The notes under the pieces were generated by a model. That model worked only from the letters and a program-made list of their open reading frames with translations. It searched no databases and was not told where the DNA came from. 64,000 nt of DNA from Crocinitomicaceae bacterium (GTDB lineage: Bacteria > Bacteroidota > Bacteroidia > Flavobacteriales_D > Crocinitomicaceae), in NCBI GenBank assembly GCA_020635955.1, contig JACJYW010000005.1, positions 124,001-188,000 of the forward strand, written 5' to 3'. The position numbers and the translations under genes are program-made. Below, piece by piece: positions 17,401-26,059 of the stretch (positions are counted from its first letter, which is position 1; every line of letters starts with the position of its first letter).

Positions 17401-17806
17401 AATAGGTAAAAGGAGGATTGGAACTCAACACTGTACTTGTAAATTGGGTATTGCAGTTACCTGAATTTACGGTATGCGCCCATGCGGTGGATATAGAACA
17501 AGGAGTGCCACATGTAATATTTACCATCATGGTCAGTATATCAGTACATCCAGCAACAGTGTCGGATAAAATTAGATAGACCGGATATGATCCGTCGGCA
17601 GCATAAACATGTACAGGGTGAGAGCTAGTACTTACACCTCCATCACCAAAATTCCATTGATAAGTGTATTGAGGTCCAGTTGAGTTTGGAACAAACCAGA
17701 TAGAATCACAATCAACGTAGGTGTATGTAAAAGTAGCATTACATTGCGCTTCACTGCTGAAGGTTATGGCAAGAATTGCCATTAAGGAAAGAAGTAATTT
17801 TTTCAT
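14489..17806 (-). CDS. Giant secreted protein with 12 PKD domains, T9SS type A
   Basis: 1105 residues from the ATG at 17806; a TTG two codons upstream is a poorer start. The signal peptide ends near SSEAQC. The body holds 12 PKD domains with the WxFGDG core, arranged as six alternating A-B pairs: A domains carry CDSIWFVP and a SGC-type end, B domains carry C(N/D)xQFxST, APYxYYWDFGDG and TDANGCDTxxC. Each domain has several cysteines, so disulfides are likely. The last 70 residues are a type A sorting domain (HVYPNPSSDIFNIEL, YDVSGKLLL, PGAYILRI, RLIKN). PKD domains usually bind sugars or proteins, so a surface adhesin or matrix protein is the likely role. Confidence 0.9.
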   Translation of the reverse strand: MKKLLLSLMAILAITFSSEAQCNATFTYTYVDCDSIWFVPNSTGPQYTYQWNFGDGGVSTSSHPVHVYAADGSYPVYLILSDTVAGCTDILTMMVNITCGTPCSISTAWAHTVNSGNCNTQFTSTVLSSNPPFTYYWDFGDGTTSNVAHPSHQYGNNAWYFPCLTVTDANGCTATYCDTVAVTCNPTSCDAQFTQVYASCDSIWFVPVSQGAQYFYNWSFGDGTYSNAMYPSHQYSADGTYGVVLQLFDTISGCNAIYTGLVTVDCGANCNINGAFAWNVDSINCNVQFVSTAWGGTAPYSFYWDFGDGNTSTNAHPTHQFPINTNPGWWWTCLTITDANGCDTVICDTIMPNCAPASCDALFTVANIGCDSVWFYPASYGMQYDYFWSFGDGTYSTLPSPTHVYGSNGIYVISLTVIDSLSMCSDSYYYTIMIDCGTCNVDGGFAYSVDSNTCDVQFISTAWGGSAPYNYYWVFGDGSTSNQANPSHGYPTNGVWTPCLTITDVNGCDTSFCQPIYVNCNPQSCNGDFSYTPITCDSIWFTPDIYSQTASYTWYFDDGYMSNSPSPAHQYGANGTYYVVLEMWDSLTGCYDSSLVIVNINCNTNCNVDGAFTWYSDSVSCNIQFVSTAFGGTAPYTYYWDFGDGSYSTQQHPTHSYPNNTTFTPCLTITDANGCDTTICGVVYSQCTGSSCNAQFTYSYVACDSVWFIPTALGNQYYYYWTFGDGSSSTLPTPAHQYASNGTYPVVLYIIDSLAGCSSAYTMLINVNCGFTPCGVNGAFASVVDSVNCMTYFTSTAFGGTAPYTYFWNFGDGTTSTLAHPMHQYSYGVYTPCVTITDANGCDTTICNVVYAYCYPPACNAMFSYAQITCDSIWFVPNTVGTGITHYWNFGDGTTSTATYPSHQYAANGTYLAVLTIIDSNIMCSDSYTVPVMVNCGNCSIGAVITYVPDTTNCGVYFASSVYGGSQPYTYFWDFGDGTYSSAVYPNHVYSSYGTYQACLTATDANGCDTTICMYVLPNCTVGMEEKSLTYIHVYPNPSSDIFNIELPSNASMEVYDVSGKLLLSSGQIYGQQIYQLDLDGFTPGAYILRIKIDDEIIAKRLIKN

Positions 17807-17905
17807 TGTCAAGAGAATAAGGGTTCAATAGTTTTCTCTCAGACGCTATCTTATTTTTAAAAGTTGCTACAAAATTTCAAAGAATAACAAAAAGCGAAAA
17901 AACCG

Positions 17906-18760
17906 TTATTTTTTATTTCCCCACTCATCCATCTTCTTTTGCATATACTCAGCCCAATCTTTTTTCTCAGCATTTATCGCCATTTTTTTCGCCTCTTCAC
18001 CTAGTTTGTTAGCTTCTTTCAGATTTCCCTGAGCAGCTAAAATTTGAGCTTTAACAAAAAGATTCGAATATGTTTTTTCAATTTCAATTGACTGGTCAAT
18101 GTGTTCCATGGCTCTATCAAGATCCTTAAGATCTTTCATGTTTTTCAGGAAATAGCTTGCGGCTTTATAGTGAACTTTATCAAGTTCTTCTCCCTTTTTA
18201 ACTGCAGCCGCAATCATGTCATCAATCTGTTTGTCAGTATCCACAATAAACGGAAGAGTTACTTTTGTTTGTTCCCATTTAAAAACTATGTTGGCACTGT
18301 AATTCGTGATATCTTCAATAGAAATATTGAATGTTTCAGTTGTGAAACAATCAGAAATAGTTGCGTCGGCATCTACTTGTAGTACATTTTTGTTTTCGTC
18401 ATAAGCATTGGATCCCCATTGAGAATAATCAGAATTGAAAATGATCTCCCAGAATTCACCTGAACCTGGAATTGCAAAAAGAGCATATGTGCCAGTATCC
18501 AATTGATTGCTACCGAACATGATTGGTTGGTCTATAGTGAATTTAGTACATTCATTGGCTCCTAATCTCCAAACTTCCTCATAGGGCACAAGGTCTCCAA
18601 ATATCTTTCTTCCTTTTACACTAGGTCTGGAATATTCAATAGTTATTGTACAAAGTCCAACCTTTTGTTCAATTTTAGCTGTTGGGCTGAGCTTAGGAAA
18701 AGTCTGAGCAAAAGTCAATTGACCAATCAATAGAAGAGGTAGGATAAAATGTAGTTTCAT
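17906..18760 (-). CDS. Secreted DUF2911 protein with a TPR-like C-terminus
   Basis: 284 residues from the ATG at 18760. An upstream in-frame start at 18880 would bury the signal peptide 40 residues inside, so it is rejected. The signal peptide ends near LTFAQ. Residues of about 25-190 match DUF2911 (EYSRPSVKGRKIFGDLVPY, VWRLGANECTKF, WGSNAYDENKNVL). The C-terminal 90 residues are helical and TPR-like (AASYFLKNMKDLKDLDRAMEH and a following pair). DUF2911 is common in secreted Bacteroidota proteins and its function is unknown. It is a single gene; the long region in front of it would hold its promoter. Confidence 0.85.
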   Translation of the reverse strand: MKLHFILPLLLIGQLTFAQTFPKLSPTAKIEQKVGLCTITIEYSRPSVKGRKIFGDLVPYEEVWRLGANECTKFTIDQPIMFGSNQLDTGTYALFAIPGSGEFWEIIFNSDYSQWGSNAYDENKNVLQVDADATISDCFTTETFNISIEDITNYSANIVFKWEQTKVTLPFIVDTDKQIDDMIAAAVKKGEELDKVHYKAASYFLKNMKDLKDLDRAMEHIDQSIEIEKTYSNLFVKAQILAAQGNLKEANKLGEEAKKMAINAEKKDWAEYMQKKMDEWGNKK

Positions 18761-19231
18761 GTTTGAATTAAATTTGGATGTAAGGTATAAATTTTCTTTC
18801 TGGTCCCGGTTACCTTTTATCATGTTAAACATAAACAAGTGAGAATTCAATTCGTTCGATCTGTCTAACACAAATACCATTTAACGTCAGATCTGTCAGG
18901 ATATAATTCTCAATTACAAAGCACCCCTTGCTGGAAGAGTTAAATTAGGGTAAGTTTGTTATTTGCAAGGGGTGCTTTAATTCATATTTAACACAACCAT
19001 AATATATAAGGGCTTGATTTGTAGACTTGAGTGGTTTAATTTTACAGCAAACTCTGTGTTGTTCTCCTTGAGAATGAAATGATTCATATCGAAACCGACA
19101 TAGGGTAAAACCTCCTTTCTATGAAATGTTAGTTCACTTCCTCAACAGAACTCACCAATCTTTAGGATTGGATAAGGCATCCTTCATGTCTTTTTCACGT
19201 CATAGAATCTTAAAAGGCTACGCAAGCAAAC
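18761..19231. other. 471-nt divergent intergenic region with two hairpin elements
   Basis: No gene is visible. AAAGCACCCCTTGC (18918-18931) and GCAAGGGGTGCTTT (18965-18978) form a perfect 14-bp inverted repeat with a 33-nt loop. Nearer the adhesin gene, CCAATC (19155-19160) and GATTGG (19166-19171) form a small hairpin. It overlaps a competing AGGAT/ATCCT pairing (19164-19168 with 19179-19183). No convincing TTTG/TAnnTTTG promoter pair was found for either gene. Confidence 0.6.
18918..18978. repeat. 14-bp perfect inverted repeat with a 33-nt loop
   Basis: Both arms are seen directly (18918-18931 and 18965-18978). There is no adjacent T-run, so it is not an ordinary intrinsic terminator. It may be an operator, a small RNA element or an attachment-like repeat. 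Confidence 0.7.
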
Positions 19232-22200
19232 ATGATAAAACTGGTAAATGGGGCAATTAAAAAAGCTCTGATAACCATATTGTTTTTTATACTGCTCACT
19301 CCAAATATATTTGGTCAATCTATTATTATCAATGAAGTTTCTCAGGGTGGTACCGGAAATCAAGAATATGTTGAATTCTTGGTAATAGGTCCTGATCTGG
19401 TAAATTGTGATGACACACCACCTTGCATAGATCTTAGGTTGTGGGTTTTTGATGATAATAACGGAAATTTAAATACGGGAGGACCACAGGCAGGTGTTGG
19501 TATTGCCGCGGGTGCTTGCCGTTTTGCCAATGATCCTTTTTGGGCATGCATTCCAGCTGGGACTTTAATTGTCATTTATAATGATTCTGATCCTAATCCT
19601 GCGTTACCGGCCAATGATTTGAATATGTCGGATGGGAACTGTGCCCTGGTAGTGCCAATTTCATCAAACTTATTTGAAAAACATACAACTTTGCCTACTT
19701 CTGCCGATAACACTTATGCCACTACTGGTTGGGTAAGTGGTGGAGGCTGGACACAAATTTCTATGGCAAATGGAGGAGATGGGTTTCAAATCTATGATCC
19801 TGCCAATCTAACAACTCCCGTTCATTCTGTTGGATGGGATGAGGATGATCTGGCCCAGATATATTTTACGAATACATCCATGACGGCTTCAGTGTGTTAT
19901 GCTACAGACTGCAACTATTTTTCGCAAGCTAGCTGGACTGTTGGTTCCACAGGTACAGATCAAACACCTGGCGCACCTAATAATGCAGTTCAGGCCGATT
20001 GTATTGGAAATATGAATGCTAATTGTGATCCTCCAACCGTTGTCATTAATGTGACTCCTGAATCATGTTTAGGTGCTTGTGATGGAACGGCAACGGCAAC
20101 GATTACAGGTGGAACGGGTCCTTTTGTATTAACCTGGTCAGCAGCACCTGGAGGAGGGCAAGGAACTACAAATGCCACTGGAATGTGTCCCGGAATATAT
20201 AACCTTGAACTGATAGATGATAATGGTACGGGTTGTACGTTGAATGCGCCTGCTACTATTGCAGCTGGACCTGTTTGTGCATCTTGTTTCATGACAAATT
20301 TGACGGCAAATATTGGAGCTTGTAACACTGTTTCTGGTGATTATCAATCCACAGGTACTGTAGAGTTTACTGATCCGCCAACTACAGGTCAATTAATCAT
20401 TGAAGATTGCAATGGAAATCAGGATGTATATAATGCGCCATTCACATCACCGGTGAATTATACTATAAATGGTCAAACAGCAGATGGCAATCCTTGTGAT
20501 ATTACCGCCTATTTTACGGATGATCTTGCATGTACCATTAATATTGGATACACGGCCCCTGTGTGTGTATGTAACCTTGACAATTTCACGGTCAATATTG
20601 GTGCTTGTAATCCTTTCACTGACGAATATGCTGTGGATGGAATAATTGAATTTACTTCTCCTCCAACAACCGGAACTTTAGTAGTAGAAGTCGATAATGG
20701 AATAACAGTCTATGACACCATCATAAATCTGCCGTTTACTTCTCCGCAATCATATAGTATTAGTGGAATTCCTTCTGATGGATCAAACACGGTTATTACG
20801 GTTTATTTTTCGGATAATGTGATTTGTTCGAATAATATAAATTATACCGCTCCAGCTACTTGTTTGTGTGAAGCTGAAGCGGGAACATATAATGACAACA
20901 TTATTGGTTCAACAAATACACCCTACGAGTTATGCTTTGGAGATCAGTTAGATATTACAGCAAATGGTGATTTCACACCTGCTCAGGATTTTGGTTTGGT
21001 TGGTGTGACTTACGACCCTGGAATTTGGTTGGCTCTGTATACTTGTGCTCCAACAGTGTTGCCTCCGGGTGACATTAATACCGATCCATGTTTCTTTGGA
21101 ATTGCAAGTTCTAACAATGGTGCGTGGAGTATTCCTAATAACACTGGTGACGGATCAACTTTATACTATGTGCCCATTACCATGTATAGTATGGTTGATG
21201 GAGTTTATGCAATTGCTATTAATGGTGGTGACTGGTGTTATGACATGGGCCCAGTTTACGAAGTAACCTTATTACCTGAGATCACTTTTACTTTCGTGGA
21301 TGATTGTATAGCCGGTACTGCAACGGTAACAGTTAATGGAGGTTTACCAGAACTGGATGGATCCAATTTTACGGCTTCTAACCTGCTTCCAGCAACTGCT
21401 AGTTTTAGTAATACAACATGTACAGATGGTGGAACCATTACAATCACTGGTTTACAAGGAGGAGATATGTGGTCATTTGATATCATTGATAATGATAACT
21501 GTCCGCTTTCTGTTTCTGGAGGCCCTTTCCCTCCTTTGGAAGATCCGGGATTTTCATATCCACAAAATAATTACTGTACGGCCAATGCACCTTCCAACCC
21601 TACAATAACAGGTATTGCTGGTGGAACCTTTACTTCTACGCCTGCTGGTCTAACAATTAATTCCTCAACAGGTCAAATAACACCTGCAACATCAACTCCA
21701 GGCACGTATGATATTACGTATACAACACCTGGAGCCTGCTTTAATGATTCAACGGTGACAATAGGTATCTTTGATGTGCCCGTGGCAAACGCAGGATCAG
21801 ATGTTTCTTTTTGTCCAGGGGCTTCTGTTAATTTGAATGGTTCAGGAGCAGGTACTCCATCCTGGTCACCAACTACTGGATTATCAAATCCTAATATTTT
21901 GAATCCTGTAGCTAATCCGGCAGTTACAACAACTTATACGCTCACTTTAAACCTAAACGGATGTGTTGGTACAGATGACGTAGTGGTTACGCCATTGAAC
22001 CCAACTCCAATAGCAGTTAGTCCCGATCAATCCATTTGTGAAGGAGACTGTGCTACAATTACAGTGAGTGGAGGTGATTTTTTTATTTGGGATCCGGATC
22101 CAGAGATTCTTGATTCTTCACTAACCTCTCAAACCGTATGTCCAATTATAACAACAACTTACTCGGTAACTTCATATACGCTTGGCAATGATTTGATCGT

Positions 22201-24979
22201 TAATGGGGATTTTAGTGCAGGTAATACCGGATTCACTTCAGATTATATTTTTACTTCTCCAACAAATACTGCTGCAAGTCAGTATACCGTAACTTCCAAT
22301 CCTCCTGGCTTTAATGGAGCATTCTCACCTTGTGGAGACCATACTACAGGTGCAGGAAACATGTTGGTTGTTAATGGATCTACTACTGCGGGAACTTCAG
22401 TTTGGTGTCAAACCTTAAGTGTCACCCCTAATACGGATTATCAATTCTCAGCCTGGGTAGCCTCAGTTTATCCCGTGAATCCAGCCATTTTAGAGTTTTC
22501 AATAAATGGGGTGCCAATTGGAGCACCAATCACGCCTTCAGGTGTGACATGTACCTGGGAAGAGTTTTTTGTAACCTGGAATTCTGGCGCCAACACTAAT
22601 GTTGATATTTGTTTGGTTAATCAAAATACAGCAAGCAGTGGAAATGATTTTGCCATAGATGATATAACGTTTACAACTATATGTGAGCAAACTGATCAGG
22701 TGACAATTACCGTGAACCCATATCCATCTGTTGGTGCCGGACCTGATCAAACAATTTGCGAAGGGGACCAGGCAACATTAACAGCAATTAATCCGGATGC
22801 TGCAACAATTACATGGGATAATGGTGTCACTGATGGATCAGCATTTACACCTGGTGTTGGAACCTTAACTTATATTGTTACTGCAGATCTGGCAGGTTGT
22901 ATTTCAACGGATCAGGCTGATATTACGGTAAATCCAATCCCTGTGATTGGAGCAGGAGTTGACCAATCTATTTGTGTTGGAGATTTTGTTACACTCTCTG
23001 GAACTGGAGGCGTCAACTATGTTTGGGATAATGGGGTTACAAATGGCGTTGCATTTGCTCCTGCAGTAGGAACAGTAACCTATACAGTTACCGGATCGGA
23101 TGCTGGTGGATGTCAAAACACAGATCAGGTAGATGTGACAGTTAATCCATTAGATGACCCTACTTTTTCTTATTCGGCTTCCACTTATTGTGTTACAGGC
23201 ACAGATCCATCTGCCAACATAACGGGAATTGCCGGAGGTACATTCAGCTTTGTTGCCGTTTCAGGAGGTCCTAACTTATCGTTGGATCCTTCAACAGGAA
23301 CAATAACGCTTTCAACATCAGACATTGGAATATATGATATATCCTACAATACAACTGGTGGTGTTGGGTCTATATGCCCTCAATCATCCACAGTCCAAAT
23401 TGAGATCACTGATGCCCCACTTGCTGATTTTACATTTGGTACATATTGCGCAAATGATATTGATCCAATGCCAACCTTATTAAATGGAGGTGTTGCAGGA
23501 GTTTTCTCATCAAGTGCAGGTTTGGTTGTCAATACCAGCACTGGTGAAGTTGATCTGAGTGCAAGCACACCAGGTACTTATTCCGTGAATAATTATGTGG
23601 ATATTACAGGCTGTGCGATTGCTTCTTTTGACGCTTTAATAACGATTAATCCTTTACCTGATGCAACAATATCAGGAGACACGATAATTTGTCCCTCATC
23701 TACACTTCCTGATCTAACATTTGATTTTGTTGCTGGTTCACCAGATTGGAGCATAACATATAACTATAATGGAAATTCCACAACAGTAACAAATATTTCA
23801 ACTACACCATTTGTTATTTCAGGTGTGCCGGTAGGCACATATGATCTTGTTTCGGTATCTGACAATAACTGTTCTAACACATTAGTCGGTCAAGTAGTTA
23901 TTGACACTTTCCCTACACCTACTATTTCGGTATTAAGCAACCAGGAGGTTTGTGATGGAGATCTAATGAATGTTCAATCATTTAACGGAACCCCAGCAGG
24001 GAATACATTTGATTGGACAGCTGATGTGAATCTCGGATTTGGTTTGTCCGGAACCGGAGATATTGGCTCTTTCAACGGAGTCAATGGTACTGGATCACCA
24101 ATCTTATCAAATATTATTGTAACACCTACATCAAATAATGGATGTGTTGGACCTTCACAAAACTTTACTATCACTGTAAATCCTTTGCCAGAAGTTGATT
24201 TTACAGACATGGCCGTTGGATGTGAGCCATTGACAGCTGTTTTCACTAATACTACAATAGGAACAAGCACCAATTGTGTTTGGGATTTTGGGGATGGTAC
24301 GACTTTAAATGATTGCGGACCGGTATCACACATTTATAGTGCAGGTGTTTATGACGTTTCACTTACCGTTACTTCAGATCTTGGATGTACGTCCTCAACT
24401 AACTATAGTAATTATGTTACTGTTTCACCTCAGCCGCATGCACATTTTACTTATACTCCGCTGGGTGAGATCACAGTTGAAGATCCGGTGGTAGAATTCA
24501 CCAATATGTCTACTAATGCTGATTATTATGACTGGGATTTTAGTGACAATAGTGGTGTTTCTCATGATACTGACCCAACGCATGAGTTCCCGGGAGAGGA
24601 GCCAGGTGGTTATAATATTACCTTAACGGCCTATGATCAACTCAGCGGATGTTTTGATACTTATCAGGCTTATATCGTCATTAAAGACGTATTGATCTAT
24701 TACGTACCTAACATATTTACACCTGATGGAGATAAGTTTAACGAGATTTTCCAGCCGATATTTACAAGTGGCTATGACCCGTATGATTATCATTTAATGA
24801 TCTTTAATAGATGGGGAGAGCTATTGTTTGAATCATACAATTCAGCCATAGGATGGGACGGAACATATGGAACAGGTGGATTAGTTGAAGATGGGGTTTA
24901 CGTCTGGGTAATAGAATTCAAAGAGAATATGTCTGATAATCACCACACCGTGCGCGGGCATGTAACCGTATTAAAATAA
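19232..24979 (+). CDS. Giant multidomain secreted adhesin, T9SS type B
   Basis: 1915 residues. A signal peptide (about 1-29, ending NIFGQ) leads into a lamin-tail-like or fibronectin-like domain (SIIINEVSQGGTGNQEYVEF; to about residue 240). A SprB-type repeat follows (VTPESCLGACDGTATATITG). After it come many cysteine-containing Ig-like units, including three with a D-Q-S/T-I-C-E/V-G-D start and WDNGV cores. Two PKD-like domains lie near residues 1650-1820 (CVWDFGDGTTLND and YYDWDFSDNSGV). The last 95 residues are a type B sorting domain (NIFTPDGDKFNEIFQP, IFNRWGELLF, GWDGTYGTGG). It is predicted to be exported by the T9SS; the build resembles SprB/RemA-type surface adhesins, but no lectin domain is recognised. 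Confidence 0.9.
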   Translation: MIKLVNGAIKKALITILFFILLTPNIFGQSIIINEVSQGGTGNQEYVEFLVIGPDLVNCDDTPPCIDLRLWVFDDNNGNLNTGGPQAGVGIAAGACRFANDPFWACIPAGTLIVIYNDSDPNPALPANDLNMSDGNCALVVPISSNLFEKHTTLPTSADNTYATTGWVSGGGWTQISMANGGDGFQIYDPANLTTPVHSVGWDEDDLAQIYFTNTSMTASVCYATDCNYFSQASWTVGSTGTDQTPGAPNNAVQADCIGNMNANCDPPTVVINVTPESCLGACDGTATATITGGTGPFVLTWSAAPGGGQGTTNATGMCPGIYNLELIDDNGTGCTLNAPATIAAGPVCASCFMTNLTANIGACNTVSGDYQSTGTVEFTDPPTTGQLIIEDCNGNQDVYNAPFTSPVNYTINGQTADGNPCDITAYFTDDLACTINIGYTAPVCVCNLDNFTVNIGACNPFTDEYAVDGIIEFTSPPTTGTLVVEVDNGITVYDTIINLPFTSPQSYSISGIPSDGSNTVITVYFSDNVICSNNINYTAPATCLCEAEAGTYNDNIIGSTNTPYELCFGDQLDITANGDFTPAQDFGLVGVTYDPGIWLALYTCAPTVLPPGDINTDPCFFGIASSNNGAWSIPNNTGDGSTLYYVPITMYSMVDGVYAIAINGGDWCYDMGPVYEVTLLPEITFTFVDDCIAGTATVTVNGGLPELDGSNFTASNLLPATASFSNTTCTDGGTITITGLQGGDMWSFDIIDNDNCPLSVSGGPFPPLEDPGFSYPQNNYCTANAPSNPTITGIAGGTFTSTPAGLTINSSTGQITPATSTPGTYDITYTTPGACFNDSTVTIGIFDVPVANAGSDVSFCPGASVNLNGSGAGTPSWSPTTGLSNPNILNPVANPAVTTTYTLTLNLNGCVGTDDVVVTPLNPTPIAVSPDQSICEGDCATITVSGGDFFIWDPDPEILDSSLTSQTVCPIITTTYSVTSYTLGNDLIVNGDFSAGNTGFTSDYIFTSPTNTAASQYTVTSNPPGFNGAFSPCGDHTTGAGNMLVVNGSTTAGTSVWCQTLSVTPNTDYQFSAWVASVYPVNPAILEFSINGVPIGAPITPSGVTCTWEEFFVTWNSGANTNVDICLVNQNTASSGNDFAIDDITFTTICEQTDQVTITVNPYPSVGAGPDQTICEGDQATLTAINPDAATITWDNGVTDGSAFTPGVGTLTYIVTADLAGCISTDQADITVNPIPVIGAGVDQSICVGDFVTLSGTGGVNYVWDNGVTNGVAFAPAVGTVTYTVTGSDAGGCQNTDQVDVTVNPLDDPTFSYSASTYCVTGTDPSANITGIAGGTFSFVAVSGGPNLSLDPSTGTITLSTSDIGIYDISYNTTGGVGSICPQSSTVQIEITDAPLADFTFGTYCANDIDPMPTLLNGGVAGVFSSSAGLVVNTSTGEVDLSASTPGTYSVNNYVDITGCAIASFDALITINPLPDATISGDTIICPSSTLPDLTFDFVAGSPDWSITYNYNGNSTTVTNISTTPFVISGVPVGTYDLVSVSDNNCSNTLVGQVVIDTFPTPTISVLSNQEVCDGDLMNVQSFNGTPAGNTFDWTADVNLGFGLSGTGDIGSFNGVNGTGSPILSNIIVTPTSNNGCVGPSQNFTITVNPLPEVDFTDMAVGCEPLTAVFTNTTIGTSTNCVWDFGDGTTLNDCGPVSHIYSAGVYDVSLTVTSDLGCTSSTNYSNYVTVSPQPHAHFTYTPLGEITVEDPVVEFTNMSTNADYYDWDFSDNSGVSHDTDPTHEFPGEEPGGYNITLTAYDQLSGCFDTYQAYIVIKDVLIYYVPNIFTPDGDKFNEIFQPIFTSGYDPYDYHLMIFNRWGELLFESYNSAIGWDGTYGTGGLVEDGVYVWVIEFKENMSDNHHTVRGHVTVLK

Positions 24980-24986
24980 TGGCAAT

Positions 24987-25018
24987 AAAAAAAGTCCGGT
25001 AAATGCCGGACTTTTTTA
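24987..25018. terminator. Bidirectional terminator between convergent genes
   Basis: A perfect 12-bp stem AAAAAAGTCCGG (24988-24999) / CCGGACTTTTTT (25006-25017) with a six-base loop serves the adhesin gene on the plus strand and the gene at 25035 on the minus strand. Confidence 0.92.
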
Positions 25019-25034
25019 TTTACTATCTGAAGAT

Positions 25035-25847
25035 TTAGTTTCGAATGAATTTCTCATGTTTATTGTCATAATTGACGTGATAAACACCTTTTTTAAGGTT
25101 TGAGCAATCCACCACTGAATTCATTCCTTTTTTAACTATGTTTCCGTAAGCGTCAAAGATCTCATATTTGGTAGAAACCAGTTTATCATTGACTGCGAAT
25201 TCAATTTTATTACCGTTAGATTTTTTCATTTGAGGTTCAGCAACTCCTTCTGCTGTAAATTCTACATCAGGTGAAGCTTTCTTTTTACCACTTCCATCAA
25301 CCTGTGATACTCTAATAGTATTTGTTCCAGAATGAGGAGAAACATTAAATGTATACTCATTTTTATTAGACAAACCTGTTCCATTAGTTTCTCCGATAAC
25401 TACCCATTTGTTCCATTTGAATTGTTCGATCTGATAATTCAGTGCTCCAGACTCTCCGCTGGTGGTCCAATGTAACACACCTTCCGGTGAGCAGCTGATC
25501 TCTTCAATGTTAAAAGTACTTTTTGGTAAAAGAACTTCAGGATTCAACAATTTTGGCTTGCATCCTTCTTCGTGTTCAATAACGATCAATACCTCTTCAC
25601 CCATTTTGATATTAAATTCAGCCATGTCAATTTGAAATGCACTGGCTTGAGGGCTGTGGGTACAAACTTCACCGTTCACGGTAACTTTGTTTATACAAAA
25701 ACCAAATCCTTCATCACTTTCAGGGCTTTGTACATAAAGACTTTTTCCCTGATACAATCCTTCAATCGATAAGTTTGAATATGCTGCATTTGAAATCCCC
25801 ATCAACACTGCAATCCCTAAAACTTTTGCGCAACTAATCATGTTCAT
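25035..25847 (-). CDS. Secreted protein with a type A-like sorting domain
   Basis: 270 residues. The signal peptide (about 1-23, ending SNAAYS) is followed by a domain with two cysteines close together (FGFCINKVTVNGEVCTH), then a fibronectin-like segment (ISCSPEGVLHWTTSGESG, IEQFKWNKWVVIGETNG). The last 60 residues (TKYEIFDAYGNIVKKG, LKKGVYHVNYDN, EKFIRN) fit the T9SS type A sorting-domain pattern, although less strongly than in the PKD protein. Its function is unknown. It has its own promoter and shares the downstream terminator. Confidence 0.8.
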   Translation of the reverse strand: MNMISCAKVLGIAVLMGISNAAYSNLSIEGLYQGKSLYVQSPESDEGFGFCINKVTVNGEVCTHSPQASAFQIDMAEFNIKMGEEVLIVIEHEEGCKPKLLNPEVLLPKSTFNIEEISCSPEGVLHWTTSGESGALNYQIEQFKWNKWVVIGETNGTGLSNKNEYTFNVSPHSGTNTIRVSQVDGSGKKKASPDVEFTAEGVAEPQMKKSNGNKIEFAVNDKLVSTKYEIFDAYGNIVKKGMNSVVDCSNLKKGVYHVNYDNKHEKFIRN

Positions 25848-25875
25848 TCTTATTTATTTTTTTGCGTCCTGACGA

Positions 25876-25907
25876 CAAAATTAGGTCATTAATCCTTTCA
25901 ACGCAAG
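25876..25907 (-). promoter_or_regulatory. Bacteroidota-type promoter
   Basis: On the minus strand, CTTG (25907-25904), a 20-nt spacer and TAATTTTG (25883-25876) match the -33/-7 consensus. The predicted start is near 25869, giving a leader of about 22 nt for the gene starting at 25847. Confidence 0.6.
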
Positions 25908-26059
25908 TTAAAACGAAAATGACAGGCGATTTGTCGCAAAAAAGGCCGTTTTTGTCGAAATAAAACAACATTTGGGCCAATTGTGTAAAATCGAACAATT
26001 GCACGGCTCAATACGGCAAGAGTTGATATAAAAAAAACGCTATTTTTAGATACCATTAG

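Noticed and set aside
19990..24333. Minus-strand frames of 60-119 codons under the giant adhesin gene
   Set aside because: They are antisense to repeats in a clear reading frame; composition of the sense repeats explains their length.
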